Assembly (NCBI GenBank): GCA_021789975.1
Contig: JAJYIT010000005.1
Span: 1 to 64,000, forward strand
DNA length: 64,000 nucleotides
Source: Bacteroidota bacterium
GTDB lineage: Bacteria > Bacteroidota > Ignavibacteria > Kryptoniales > JAKASW01
Direction of reading: 5' to 3'
Part shown: positions 1 to 9,017 of the stretch, piece after piece
Layout: each line of letters starts with the position of its first letter
Numbering within the stretch: position 1 is the stretch's first letter
The notes under the pieces: generated by a model
What the model was told of the DNA's origin: nothing
The model's input: only the letters and a program-made list of their open reading frames with translations
Databases searched by the model: none
Program-made: the position numbers and the translations under genes

Positions 1-760
1 CGAAAGCACCTGCAATCTGTCTGGGCGTCTGACCCGCTCTAAGGATCTTCAGGAAATTCGTAACAAATTTTATCCAGAACATAACGCCTCCATGAAATGT
101 TCTAACAAGTCAGCACACGTCGGGCCCCTCATTTTCGGGCACGAACATATGGTTTCATTAATATTATCAAAAACTCAATGCGTTTCCAAATACCCCCATC
201 GGAAAGCACCGGCTCACTTTGAAGTATTCCACCATGTTGAACTCGGTTCAACATCTGGTTTTAGACCCCGAAACAAGCCTGACCTGGACCGTATCAGTCC
301 AGGGTTCGGGGTGACGTGTGAATTGAAATTTAGCCACTACTCATCGGAAGTGGCGAGCTCTTTTTGCTAACTGCATCCCTGGATGGGACAACCCACGTAC
401 ATATATAACTCACAAAAAGATATGCTCGCTGATCAGCTTAGCGTAAAAACACCTATCCTTGCTTCAAGCGCTAAGAAATTTGAGAGTGGCACATTACTCG
501 CTGACCCGGCTCTTGTTGCCTTTTGATCCTGACTTGACCATCACTCCCCTCCAGGTTATATTTTTCACGATTTTAATTCAAGGAAGTTGCCCGTCTACCT
601 GTGAGCCCAAACAAGCAATCAGAAAGCTCGATAGCCTTGGCAAGTTCCGTGTGACTGGAATATACCTGCCGGTTATCCGTTCCCGGAACTTCAAAAGAGT
701 GAAGTACCATCTTACCGGAATTTACCTTAATTGTTTTCCCGAATTAAACTAAGAACTGCC
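1..760. other. Gene-free stretch at window start
   Basis: I see no convincing gene here. Two short open frames (92-370 and 459-752, plus strand) have no signal peptide, no recognisable motif and no good ribosome binding site, and I do not regard them as genes. The only structured element is the nested inverted repeat at 236-312, listed separately. The region upstream of 761 must hold the promoter of the TonB receptor, but I found no confident -35/-10 pair. Confidence 0.6.
236..312. repeat. Nested inverted repeats (possible structured RNA or operator)
   Basis: A perfect 7-bp inverted repeat with a 3-nt loop (GTTGAAC/GTTCAAC) lies at 236-252. It is followed by a compound hairpin. The outer arms ACCCCGAA (265-272) and TTCGGGGT (305-312) enclose the inner arms CCTGGAC (283-289) and GTCCAGG (297-303) around a 7-nt loop. 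No T-run follows, so it is not a classic intrinsic terminator. It sits about 450 nt upstream of the TonB receptor start. Function is unknown. Confidence 0.5.
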
Positions 761-3085
761 ATGAAATTGTCCCTACGACACTATCTTTCTGTCCAGTTAA
801 TTTTTCCACTTGCGTTAGAACTTTGCGTTGCATTTTATTCACAAAAGCTGGTCGCGGAGGCCAATCCCGGCGTTGCAGGAGGCACCATTACCGGCGTAGT
901 AAAAAGCGGCAACAAACCGGTGGTAGGAGCCACGGTTAGACTGATTGGACTTGATCGCGCAACGTCGACCGGAAGCGAAGGTGGCTTTAGTTTCTCCGAT
1001 GTTCCCCCGGGGACATACAAAATATTCGTCCATTCTATCGGATACGCATCCGAAAGAAAATCAGCAAGGGTGGAAAACAATAGAGTTGAGCTTTCCTTTT
1101 CCTTGAGACAGACGGCGATCCAGTCGGAGGAGGTTGTAGTTTCAGCATCGCCGTACGCGAGACTCGCCAACGAATTAGCACAGCCGGCCGAATCGATGTC
1201 AAGGACACAACTCGAAATGGCAGCGGGACAAAACTTCTCCCAGGAAATCTCAGACATGCCGGGCGTGAGTGTTCGCTACAACGGGGCGGCTCCCGAGAGG
1301 CCGATGATAAGAGGTTTGAGCGATAATGAGGTGCTCGTTCTCCAGGATGGACTTCGTATGGGCGATGTTTCAACTTATGATCCGGCTCATGCAGTTCCCA
1401 TATTCCCACTCAGCATTTCGCAGATAGACGTGGTGCGAGGTCCTGCAAGCATAATGTATGGGCCAAACGCGATCGGCGGCTTAATAAACATCATCACAAA
1501 CACTGTTCCCGAGCCGTCAAACAGACCTTTTTCGGGAACGGTCTCCTTGACGGGCAACACTGTCAGCGATCTTTACTCGGGCTACTTCGACGGCGTTTAC
1601 AGCAATAGCGGAAATGCAGTAAGCGTTTCATTCGGTGGCTCGCACGCCCAGGACACACAGGTACCGCGGGGAAGCTACTTTGACGGGATCCGGAATTTTC
1701 AGTTAACCAGAATACCGCAGTCGTTTTATCATAATCAGCAGGAAGGCGCGGGCTACTCGTACACCGGAGGCTTCGGAATGATCGGCCTCGGTTACAAGCA
1801 CTTTCAAATGACTTACGGAATTCCGGGAACCCCTCCAAATCCTTACTGGCAGACTGATCCGCCGACAACATCACTCATCACGCAACAGCAGAATATGTAC
1901 GAGATGCGCGGGTTATGGGCAGTGGATGGTTCTCTTCTCAAACAAATTAGACTGAGTGCGGACTTGGTGAATTACCAGCATGCGGAGTATCCAACGGCAC
2001 AAGACTCCACGGGTGTTTCCAATCTGCAGGCCAATTTCTTCGCCAAAGAGACCTTTAATGCCTCACTCCAGTTGATGCACCAGCAATTCGGCCCACTCCG
2101 TGGTACAGTGGGACTATGGACGGAGATGGACAATCTCAAGATCGAGGGACAACAGCCGCTCGGTCCCAACTCTGTCACGTCTGACTTTGCCGGGTATATA
2201 TATGAAGAATATCTTCTCGGAGAGAACACACGGTTCGAGGGCGCGGTCAGGTACGACTTCAACAATATTCACACGCAGCCTTACGCCGCCTCGCTTGACC
2301 CTGTCTTTCAGACGCTCGATGTCTCCCGTTCTCACAACGCTCTCACAGCCTCACTCGGTGCCGTTCAGAATTTTTCGCGTCATATCGTCGGATCGCTCAG
2401 CATTGGAAGATCGTTCCGCGCTCCAACTGTGCAGGAACTATTCGCGCAGGGTTCAGACGCGGCAAGCAACACGTACTCTGTCGGAAATGCGAATCTTACT
2501 CCAGAGACGGCCTTAGAGTTGAACGCTTCGCTGAAGGCTCACTTTACAAACTTCTCAATTGAAGTGACACCGTTCCTCAATTACATCAACAACTACATCT
2601 ACGCTTACCTGACAGGCGACACAATTCAGAACCTTCCGGTCAGGCAGTTCTCCGCCACCAATGCCAGGCTCTACGGTTATGAGGCATCGGCGACGGTCGA
2701 GCCGCTCTCCGATATCGCATTGGAAGCGAGTGCCAGCTATGTGAATGCCGAGGACACAAAGAATAATGTCCCGCTTCCGTTTATCCCGCCGCTTCACGGT
2801 TTCCTGAGAATGACTTACCAGAGTAGCATTTACTCGGGCGTGATCGAGTGGCGTCTCGCGGCGGCGCAGACCAGGCTCGGTCAGGGAGATACTTATACTG
2901 CTGGCTACGGACTCATAAACTTAGGGTTCGGTGTTCGATTAGTAGCCGGCGGACTTGTGAACAACGTTAGCCTTAACTGTGATAATCTTCTGAACCAGAT
3001 TTACCGGGACAATCTTTCAGTCATCAAGGATTTTATACCGATGCCCGGACGAGGCTTCAGGCTGACCTACGACTTGATGTTCTAA
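761..3085 (+). CDS. TonB-dependent outer-membrane receptor with carboxypeptidase-regulatory domain
   Basis: This is an outer-membrane receptor for energised uptake of a ligand, with the TonB/ExbBD system as partner. The open frame reaches back to a TTG at 731, but the ATG at 761 begins a clean signal peptide (MKLSLRHYLSV...) and is preferred. After the signal peptide comes an Ig-like carboxypeptidase-regulatory domain (about residues 40-105: ITGVVKSGNKPVVGATV, then GGFSFSDVPPGTY). A plug domain follows (MIRGLSDNEVLVLQDG, then VVRGPASIMYGPNAIGG), and then a long beta-barrel with alternating aromatic strands ending in PGRGFRLTYDLMF. Length (774 aa) suits the family. No SusD-like partner lies next to it. 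The substrate is unknown; siderophore, vitamin and oligosaccharide are all possible. The two glycanases downstream are suggestive but not in an obvious operon with it. Confidence 0.93.
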   Translation: MKLSLRHYLSVQLIFPLALELCVAFYSQKLVAEANPGVAGGTITGVVKSGNKPVVGATVRLIGLDRATSTGSEGGFSFSDVPPGTYKIFVHSIGYASERKSARVENNRVELSFSLRQTAIQSEEVVVSASPYARLANELAQPAESMSRTQLEMAAGQNFSQEISDMPGVSVRYNGAAPERPMIRGLSDNEVLVLQDGLRMGDVSTYDPAHAVPIFPLSISQIDVVRGPASIMYGPNAIGGLINIITNTVPEPSNRPFSGTVSLTGNTVSDLYSGYFDGVYSNSGNAVSVSFGGSHAQDTQVPRGSYFDGIRNFQLTRIPQSFYHNQQEGAGYSYTGGFGMIGLGYKHFQMTYGIPGTPPNPYWQTDPPTTSLITQQQNMYEMRGLWAVDGSLLKQIRLSADLVNYQHAEYPTAQDSTGVSNLQANFFAKETFNASLQLMHQQFGPLRGTVGLWTEMDNLKIEGQQPLGPNSVTSDFAGYIYEEYLLGENTRFEGAVRYDFNNIHTQPYAASLDPVFQTLDVSRSHNALTASLGAVQNFSRHIVGSLSIGRSFRAPTVQELFAQGSDAASNTYSVGNANLTPETALELNASLKAHFTNFSIEVTPFLNYINNYIYAYLTGDTIQNLPVRQFSATNARLYGYEASATVEPLSDIALEASASYVNAEDTKNNVPLPFIPPLHGFLRMTYQSSIYSGVIEWRLAAAQTRLGQGDTYTAGYGLINLGFGVRLVAGGLVNNVSLNCDNLLNQIYRDNLSVIKDFIPMPGRGFRLTYDLMF

Positions 3086-3240
3086 AAAGAGATGCTTTGT
3101 CAATGCGGAGGGAAGCCGTCCCGAACACAACGGGATGCGCCCGCCGATCATTTTAAACGTCAAACTTTATCGCCGATGGATAAATAGTCCGGCGGAAAAT
3201 CAGAGTATCTTTTGACACCGGGGCCTTATATAATAAAGGA

Positions 3241-4557
3241 ATGAGTACGACGAGGACCCACCGTATCTCACGAAAAGTAAAGTATGGATTACTCTTTTCG
3301 TCACTGGTATTACTCTTCCAATCTCCCGAGGCAAGAGCACAATTCGCGAACGGCGCCGACGTAAGCTGGCTTCCTCAGATGGAGGCTGCCGGTTATATAT
3401 TCAGGAATCGGTCTGGAGTAGAAATGAACTGCCTGGAGATTCTGAAAGAGGAAGGGATCAATGCGATCCGCATAAGGGCATGGGTAAATCCAGATAGCGG
3501 CTATTGCGGCACAAGGTATATCACCAACCTGGCTCGTACTGCGGACAGCATGGGTTTTGACATACTTGTTGATTTTCATTGCAGTGATACCTGGGCCGAT
3601 CCTTCACACCAATCTACACCGGCCGCATGGGCGAACGATTCGTTTCCTCAATTGCTTACTGATCTTTACAATTACATCCACGGTGTCATGGATACGCTCA
3701 AACTGGCGGGGGTGATTCCAAAATGGGTGCAGATTGGGAATGAAACAAATAACGGAATGATGTGGCCACTGGGAAATGCTACTACACACATGTCAAACTT
3801 CGCTCACATGATCGACACAGGCTATGCTGCGGTAAAGGCGGTGGATAGTACGACACAGGTGATCGTCCATCTTTCTAACTCTTACGATGATGCATTATAC
3901 AGGTGGATGTTTGACAGCCTGCCAGCATACCATGCCAGGTGGGATATAATCGGGATGTCTGCATATCCATTCTGGGCAAATTTATCCTGGGAGACCGACG
4001 ACAGCCTGACACTTCTGACCATGAAGGACGTGATTACGAGATATCACAAGCAGGTGATGGTTGTTGAGGCCGGATATCAATACGACGAGCCTTTCGAAGC
4101 AAACCACTATCTGCTGGATCTGATTGCAAAGACAAGATCGGTAGGCGGCATGGGTGTGTTTTACTGGGAACCCGAATGTTACAACTGGCAGAACTACGGG
4201 ATGGGAGCGTGGGATCCGGCTACGGAGGAGCCGACAGTTGCACTGGACGCTTTCCTCGGAAAGGAAGCCACTGACATTATAGCAGCATCAACAGTCTCAG
4301 GCTACAGCTTGAACATCTATCCGAATCCGTTCAATCCGAGCACCGTCATCAGCTACCGGCTGTCAACAAACAGCTTCGTCAACCTCAAGGTATATGACGT
4401 TCTAGGCCGTTTGGTAAGGACGCTGGTCGATGCAAATCAACCGAAAGGAAAATATGAAATCAAATTCGATGCGAGCAGCCTGTCGAGCGGAGTGTACTTC
4501 TGTAGGATAATGGCGGGTAGCTACGCTGCAACACGAAAAATCCTCTTGCAGAAATAG
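3241..4557 (+). CDS. Secreted endo-beta-1,4-galactanase (GH53-type) with T9SS sorting domain
   Basis: Predicted arabinogalactan endo-beta-1,4-galactanase, cleaving beta-1,4-galactan side chains of pectin outside the cell. The ATG is preceded directly by AAAGGA. A signal peptide ends near ARAQF (residue 34). The GH53 TIM barrel is recognisable from NGADVSWLPQMEAAGY, from INAIRIRAWVNP, and from VQIGNETNNGMMWP, where E168 is the likely acid/base. E276 in VMVVEAGYQYDEPF is the likely nucleophile. The last ~80 residues are a T9SS type A sorting domain (YPNPFNPSTVISYRL, then SGVYFCRI and KILLQK), so export by the type IX system and surface attachment or release are expected. It is followed 640 bp later by another T9SS glycanase on the same strand. 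The family call rests on motif memory and I am fairly sure of it. Confidence 0.9.
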   Translation: MSTTRTHRISRKVKYGLLFSSLVLLFQSPEARAQFANGADVSWLPQMEAAGYIFRNRSGVEMNCLEILKEEGINAIRIRAWVNPDSGYCGTRYITNLARTADSMGFDILVDFHCSDTWADPSHQSTPAAWANDSFPQLLTDLYNYIHGVMDTLKLAGVIPKWVQIGNETNNGMMWPLGNATTHMSNFAHMIDTGYAAVKAVDSTTQVIVHLSNSYDDALYRWMFDSLPAYHARWDIIGMSAYPFWANLSWETDDSLTLLTMKDVITRYHKQVMVVEAGYQYDEPFEANHYLLDLIAKTRSVGGMGVFYWEPECYNWQNYGMGAWDPATEEPTVALDAFLGKEATDIIAASTVSGYSLNIYPNPFNPSTVISYRLSTNSFVNLKVYDVLGRLVRTLVDANQPKGKYEIKFDASSLSSGVYFCRIMAGSYAATRKILLQK

Positions 4558-5200
4558 TTGCGTGGATTCGGTATCACCCAAATAAGAAGCACGAAATTGT
4601 CCGAAGGGGAGACTGCTTCGCGCCGCTCGGTATGCTTCACCTGCTCCCACTATGTCATCCTTCGGGCAGGCGAGAACATCGATAGCTTCACATCACGGAT
4701 GCCCGATTACGACAACCTGAACTGGAAGAGGCATTCCTTTGGGAGCAACAATCTATCGCTCGGGTATAGTTACCGGCATGGGTTGCGCAGCGGATGGGCG
4801 GAGGCGGACCCTGAACCGTTCAATCAAGAGGAGAAGTGAAGTACCACCGGCTTTGCCGGTGGCTTCTGAGAGGCATCCGTCGAAGACGGACGCCTCGCGA
4901 AAAGCGGTAATCCGCCGTCGGCTGATTTTTGATCTGGACAGTCGTCCATTTCAATGGATGGCTGCTAGATGGCGGGACCCAGCGAAGCTGTCTTCCCATT
5001 ACCACTGCCATATACAGTGGGTTTCTAAGTCGGAACGGGATTGAACAAGTTAGTCCGGGTGTATGAGTGGGCGAAAAGACGTCTGACTCGAAACCGGAAA
5101 GAGAAAGAGCTTGAAGGGTTAAATCCGGCTTTTGCGTAATTTGAACAAGTACATAAGAAAGCTCAACATAAAGACAAGGGATGAGAAGGGTGCCAGGTAA
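4558..5200. other. Intergenic region between the two glycanases
   Basis: There is no credible gene in this 643-bp stretch. Open frames here lack motifs and overlap hairpin-rich DNA. The notable content is a hairpin-bounded element at 4841-5036 related to the IS200-like element at 42.6 kb. The ribosome binding site of the next gene (GAAGGG...AGGT) lies just before 5201. Confidence 0.6.
4841..5036. mobile_element. Short non-autonomous relative of the IS200/IS605-like element (PATE-like)
   Basis: The left end is a perfect hairpin, CCACCGGC-TTT-GCCGGTGG (4844-4862), followed by CTTCTGA. The right end is CCACTG-N7-CAGTGG (5002-5020), followed by GTTTCTAAGTCGGA. Both ends match those of the IS200-like element at 42571-43138, which has CCACCGG-N5-CCGGTGG with CTTCTGA and CCACTGCC-TTA-GGCAGTGG with GTTTCTACGTCGGA. 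Homology at the right end extends inward through GCGAAGC. There is no transposase. The interior instead holds further hairpins: GAGGC-TCCGTC/GACGGA-GCCTC around 4869-4894, a GCGG-TAAT-CCGC stem near 4903-4914, and an imperfect stem around 4938-4965. It fits a palindrome-associated element mobilised in trans by a TnpA. Confidence 0.72.
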
Positions 5201-6763
5201 ATGATTAAGCACATATCGATTGCTGCAATCTTCATTCTCGGGATAACCGTCAGTTCGGAAGCACAGCTTACTGCCCAGCAGGCCGTCGACGGGATGGCGC
5301 GAGGAATCAATATCGGAAATTCCCTGGATGCTTATCCAAATGAAACATCGTGGGGAAATCCTCCTATCATGGAAAGCTATCTTGCCAATCTCAAGAAGGA
5401 AGGTTTCGACGCGGTCAGGATTCCAATTACCTGGAATAATCACACGATGTATACACCTCCATACACGATCGACACCACTTTCATGGCACGCGTAGACTCC
5501 GTGGTGCACTGGGCGCTTGAGAACGGGCTGTTCGTAATAATAGATGCACACCATGAAACATGGCTGAAGGAATCACTTGCCGGCACGTCAGTCACTCTCG
5601 CCGACGGAGATTCAATCGCCCGATTCGATAGTATCTGGAGTCAGATCGCCACTCATTTCAAGGACGCATCCGATAGTCTAATATTCGAAATCTTGAACGA
5701 ACCGGACCCGATGACGCAGTCGAACGTAAATGCCTTGAACGTGCGTGAGCTGAAGATAATACGAAAGACTGATCCCACTCGCGTTGTCTCATATTCCGGA
5801 TATATGTGGTCGAACTCGGATCAGCTCGTTACCGCGGAAATCCCCGATTCAAGTTCGAAGTATCTTATCGGCTATTACCATTCATACGATCCGTATCCGT
5901 TCGGTCTCAAAGGGGGCGACACTACCGATGCGGCGATCTTATCTGCGGTAAATGGAAAGCTGGATCAGGTCACTGCCTGGTCGAAGAAAACACACATCCC
6001 GGTTATTCTGGATGAATTCGGGTTTATGAACAAGTGCATTTACAACACTCGGATGTACGCCTACGCTACGGTAATTGATCAGGCACTTCAACACGGAGTA
6101 CCGGCATTTGCATGGGACGACGGCGGAGATTTCGCCATTTACAACAGAAAGGCGGGTACATTCAACGAAATAGAGGATATACTAATCCACACCTATCCTC
6201 AATCGCCGGACGGGTTGAAGATAATTCAGATAACTCCGACATCGGTAGAACTCCAATGGCACAACCGGAATGCGGAGAGCGACAGCATAACCGTTGAGCG
6301 AAGTGTTGCCACTGATCTGGATTTCAACAGGTACGCCGTGGTCCCCCCGAACGATTCAATCCTCATCGACAATTCAATCTCAGGGGCGAATACATACTAT
6401 TATCGCTTGAAAATAATGATGAAGGATTCGACGGAGCTTCAATCTTATCCGATCATGGTTAATGCAACTCTGACAGGCATTCAATCTATGTCCCCTCTAA
6501 CGCAATTCGAGCTTTCGCAAAATTATCCAAACCCGTTTAACCCGAGCACAGTCATCGGCTATCAGCTATCAGCTAAGAGCTCTGTTACTCTCAAGGTATA
6601 TGATGTCCTTGGCAGGTTGGTAAAAACCTTGGTCGATGCAAATGAATCGATGGGAAACCATGAAGTCACGTTCAATGCAGGCAGCCTTCCGAGCGGCGTA
6701 TACTTTTGCAGGCTGCAGGCAGGGCGCTACAGCAAGACACGGAAGCTCTTGCTTCTGAAATAG
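5201..6763 (+). CDS. Secreted endoglucanase (GH5-type cellulase) with T9SS sorting domain
   Basis: Predicted endo-beta-1,4-glucanase or related GH5 glycanase acting outside the cell. A signal peptide (MIKHISIAAIFILGITVSSEA) precedes the TIM barrel. Barrel motifs are MARGINIGNSLDAY, FDAVRIPITW, VIIDAHHETW, EILNEPDP with E167 as acid/base, and VILDEFGFMN with E272 as nucleophile; AFAWDDGG near the end of the barrel is also typical. A fibronectin-like linker follows (about residues 340-420), then a T9SS type A sorting domain (NYPNPFNPSTVIGYQL, SGVYFCRL, KLLLLK). The upstream GH53 gene has the same architecture, so the pair probably serves plant cell-wall glycan breakdown. Exact specificity among glucan, xyloglucan and mannan cannot be told from sequence. 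Confidence 0.9.
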   Translation: MIKHISIAAIFILGITVSSEAQLTAQQAVDGMARGINIGNSLDAYPNETSWGNPPIMESYLANLKKEGFDAVRIPITWNNHTMYTPPYTIDTTFMARVDSVVHWALENGLFVIIDAHHETWLKESLAGTSVTLADGDSIARFDSIWSQIATHFKDASDSLIFEILNEPDPMTQSNVNALNVRELKIIRKTDPTRVVSYSGYMWSNSDQLVTAEIPDSSSKYLIGYYHSYDPYPFGLKGGDTTDAAILSAVNGKLDQVTAWSKKTHIPVILDEFGFMNKCIYNTRMYAYATVIDQALQHGVPAFAWDDGGDFAIYNRKAGTFNEIEDILIHTYPQSPDGLKIIQITPTSVELQWHNRNAESDSITVERSVATDLDFNRYAVVPPNDSILIDNSISGANTYYYRLKIMMKDSTELQSYPIMVNATLTGIQSMSPLTQFELSQNYPNPFNPSTVIGYQLSAKSSVTLKVYDVLGRLVKTLVDANESMGNHEVTFNAGSLPSGVYFCRLQAGRYSKTRKLLLLK

Positions 6764-6881
6764 AATCGATTCGACTGGTTTATCCGTCACGACGTGTCCG
6801 GGTAAAGTCTGGAATCCACCAGATAAAGTGAATGACAAATAGTTCCGTGAGGTTGGTGAGCCAGTCGGACACTTCGAGCTA

Positions 6882-7883
6882 TCACGGTGATATTCTGACT
6901 ATGCCGTTACCGGTTCCGGCCAGGAGCGTCGGTCCGTCAGATACAAGAGAACCAACAGACAGCGAGTCGAGTACTGTCCAGCTTGCTCCATAATCCGTTG
7001 ACCGGAAAATACAGGTATTCGATCCAGCAAAGAGAACCGAACCATCGGCATAGAGGAAGTTGATCATGTGGTTCGTCAAACCTGCATAGGCGGGTTGCCA
7101 GCTTGATCCGTTGTTCACCGATATAAAAACCCCTCCTGTGGAGTCATCAGAAAATGATGCGGCGAAAACAACCGTTCCGATAGATGCCAGTCCAAAAACT
7201 CCAACGTTGTTCAATCCATTATCAGCTTGCGCCCAATCCATGCCGTAGTCAGAAGATTCAAGAATTCCTTCACCTGGAGTGCCGGCAAAAAGCTCTGAGC
7301 CAACTGCCATTAATGTCCAGACCTGCGGGGCATGTCCGTAAGTGGTTTCGGAACTGGAAAACAGAGGCCCGTTGTTTACCGGCTCCCAACTCGTTCCGTA
7401 GTCTGTGGACAAATAGACTCCGTTGTTCGTTCCTGCAAAGACATTATTTCCGATTGAGGTGAAATCACTTACGTTCTGGTCAAAGCTCGAATCTTTCTCT
7501 TCCCAGGTAAGGCCGTTGTCGGCAGAGACATCGATGCTTCCCTCAAGTGCATTCGCCCCGGCAAAAATGTACGACCCGCTGTTGTAGAGCGTGACTCTGG
7601 TATCAATAGAAAAGTTTGCGCCCGGAACGCTGTTAACCGAATGAAGAGTGTCAACCGGTCTCCAGGTCAATCCATCGTCAGTAGAAAGAAAAACCGCACC
7701 TCCGACTGTACCCGCAACCAAGTTGTTTCCGCTGATACAAATGCTGGGTACAGAATAGTCTTTCAGACCGATGTTCGACATTCCAGGATTAGAAACCCCT
7801 TCAGGATTTCCCTCGTTCTGACAGGGTGGCAGAAAGAGGGTAAGAGAGGCTAAACCGACGCAAACAAATATCCTATTTATCAT
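6882..7883 (-). CDS. BNR/Asp-box beta-propeller lipoprotein
   Basis: A secreted or periplasmic beta-propeller protein of 333 aa. The N-terminus (MINRIFVCVGLASLTLFLPPC) resembles a lipoprotein signal, with C21 as possible lipidation site. At least six Asp-box (BNR) repeats are visible: STDDGLTW, SADNGLTW, STDYGTSW, SSDYGMDW, SVNNGSSW and STDYGASW. Each follows a 'VFAGT'-type strand. Such repeats build six- or seven-bladed propellers in sialidase-like and photosynthesis-type YCF48-like proteins. No catalytic sialidase residues can be assigned, so binding or structural roles are as likely as enzymatic ones. It is transcribed towards the GH5 gene and lacks a sorting domain. A GGAG lies 11 nt upstream of the ATG. 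Confidence 0.8.
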   Translation of the reverse strand: MINRIFVCVGLASLTLFLPPCQNEGNPEGVSNPGMSNIGLKDYSVPSICISGNNLVAGTVGGAVFLSTDDGLTWRPVDTLHSVNSVPGANFSIDTRVTLYNSGSYIFAGANALEGSIDVSADNGLTWEEKDSSFDQNVSDFTSIGNNVFAGTNNGVYLSTDYGTSWEPVNNGPLFSSSETTYGHAPQVWTLMAVGSELFAGTPGEGILESSDYGMDWAQADNGLNNVGVFGLASIGTVVFAASFSDDSTGGVFISVNNGSSWQPAYAGLTNHMINFLYADGSVLFAGSNTCIFRSTDYGASWTVLDSLSVGSLVSDGPTLLAGTGNGIVRISP

Positions 7884-8020
7884 GACCGTTTCTTCTCCAT
7901 CGTGATTTGTTCCTTGTGCATTCGAGCGTGATGCGGAAGCTCCTCATTCACATTCTATCTCAAAGTCAACACTGCCTTCGCATTTCTTTCAGACTCAATC
8001 CGATTTTTCCATCTCTCGGC

Positions 8021-8586
8021 TCATCGTCTGATACATGAATTGTAGCAGTAACCCAATCCCAGTGTCGAGTCGCATCCACAGTAGTCATCCTAATAAGTGC
8101 CGTTGTCGGGATCCATCCACTGCACGATGTATGCGCTGTCTATCTCTGAAGACGGAAGACTGCCAGGAGTTCCTTTGTAAATCAGTCTCACTTGTTCAAA
8201 GTAGGTGTCGTTGAGAGCACCGATCGTGTCGTAATCCCAAAGAGCCATTTGCTCTTCGATTCCAATAGGAGGCGATCCAAGGAGCGTATTTGAAGAGTTC
8301 GAGAGATCGTTGCAAACGAACCAGATCGTCTGAGCCGCACCAGGGATCCCGGGTATATCATGCGGGTTCGCGTAGTCAAATGTGTCGGTAGATTCGTTAT
8401 GCAGGACTATACCACTGGAGTCTGCGTACCATGGTGCGCCCTCATCCGCCGGCCAATCCTCCCAATCAGCAACATATTGCTGCCGGAGTTGATCGATTTC
8501 ATTAATGGTCACCTGGCTGACCGGTACTTGAAAATAGCAGGATGCATCGACTTTCAGATCAGGGACTGAACTCTCAGGCTGATTCG
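8021..8586 (-). pseudogene. 3' remnant of a secreted protein gene, with in-frame stop
   Basis: Read on the minus strand from 8586, the frame encodes a clearly protein-like segment (YPNQPESSVPDLKVDASCYF, then a run ending DSAYIVQWMDPDNGTY). A TAG stops it at 8092-8090, but the same frame continues with DDYCGCDSTLGLGYCYN before a TGA at 8023-8021. Cys/Asp-rich segments of this type (DPD..., DD..GCD.TL.LGY.YN) occur in large secreted proteins of T9SS bacteria, to my recollection. The 5' part of the gene is missing: the frame runs straight into the 319-bp duplicated oxidoreductase fragment at 8587. It is therefore truncated and interrupted. The original may have been the gene whose start survives at 9017-8906, but the two halves could also be from different genes. 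Confidence 0.6.
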
Positions 8587-8905
8587 GATACGCGCCGGCG
8601 CTATCGGGCGCATTACTATGATTCAGGAATTTGCACTCCAACCAAATGCGCTGGAGTCTTATCCTAAGTGGCAACAGCTGCCTGAGAATCTAGGGATATT
8701 TTTTGGCTATGGCATCCACAACATCGACAGACTGCGGTGGTTTCTTGGCGAGGAAGCGGAGAGTGTATCCGCGGAGATAACGAAGTCTTCCTCCGGAATT
8801 GAGATCTCCACCATGGCAGTGATAAGATGGCACAACAATGCAATGAGTTCAATATGGAGCAGTGGCGATCTTAAGACACCTGGCTTCCCTACAACCGCAT
8901 TCCGC
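8587..8905 (+). repeat. Perfect 319-bp copy of an internal piece of the oxidoreductase gene at 38.2-39.2 kb
   Basis: By direct comparison, 8587-8905 is identical to 38603-38921, with the same orientation and a constant offset of 30,016. The match begins at GATACGCGCC and ends at CATTCCGC; flanking bases then differ at once on both sides. It encodes, in plus orientation, the middle of a Gfo/Idh/MocA-type oxidoreductase (roughly residues 136-241 of the 340-aa protein). It contains no start or stop of that gene. No inverted or target-site repeats bound it. It is either a recent ectopic copy or an assembly artefact. Confidence 0.95.
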
Positions 8906-9017
8906 GCGACTTGTCATAGACGTAGCCGCTTATAGTGGACGTCTTTTCCCCCTGCGAAAATGCCGGCGCGATGAATACAGAAATACATAACAGTGTCGTA
9001 ACAGACTTTGTTGTCAC
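8906..9017 (-). pseudogene. 5' remnant of a secreted/TonB-receptor-like gene cut by the duplication
   Basis: On the minus strand a GTG at 9017-9015 opens a frame that reads as a signal peptide (TTKSVTTLLCISVFIAPAFS) and then QGEKTSTISGYVYDKS. This is the start of a carboxypeptidase-regulatory-like domain as found at the N-terminus of TonB-dependent receptors. The frame is lost abruptly at 8906, where the duplicated oxidoreductase fragment begins. About 37 codons remain. Either the rest of a receptor gene was deleted, or the gene once continued into the remnant at 8586-8021. The start codon choice is tentative: an in-frame TAG lies upstream and no ATG is available. Confidence 0.55.

Noticed and set aside
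92-752. Two short open frames upstream of the TonB receptor
   Set aside because: No signal, motif, ribosome binding site or protein-like composition; one overlaps the nested hairpin. Treated as chance frames.
4558-4840. 93-codon open frame after the galactanase
   Set aside because: No initiation signal or recognisable domain; composition differs from neighbouring genes and it ends at the IS200-type hairpin.
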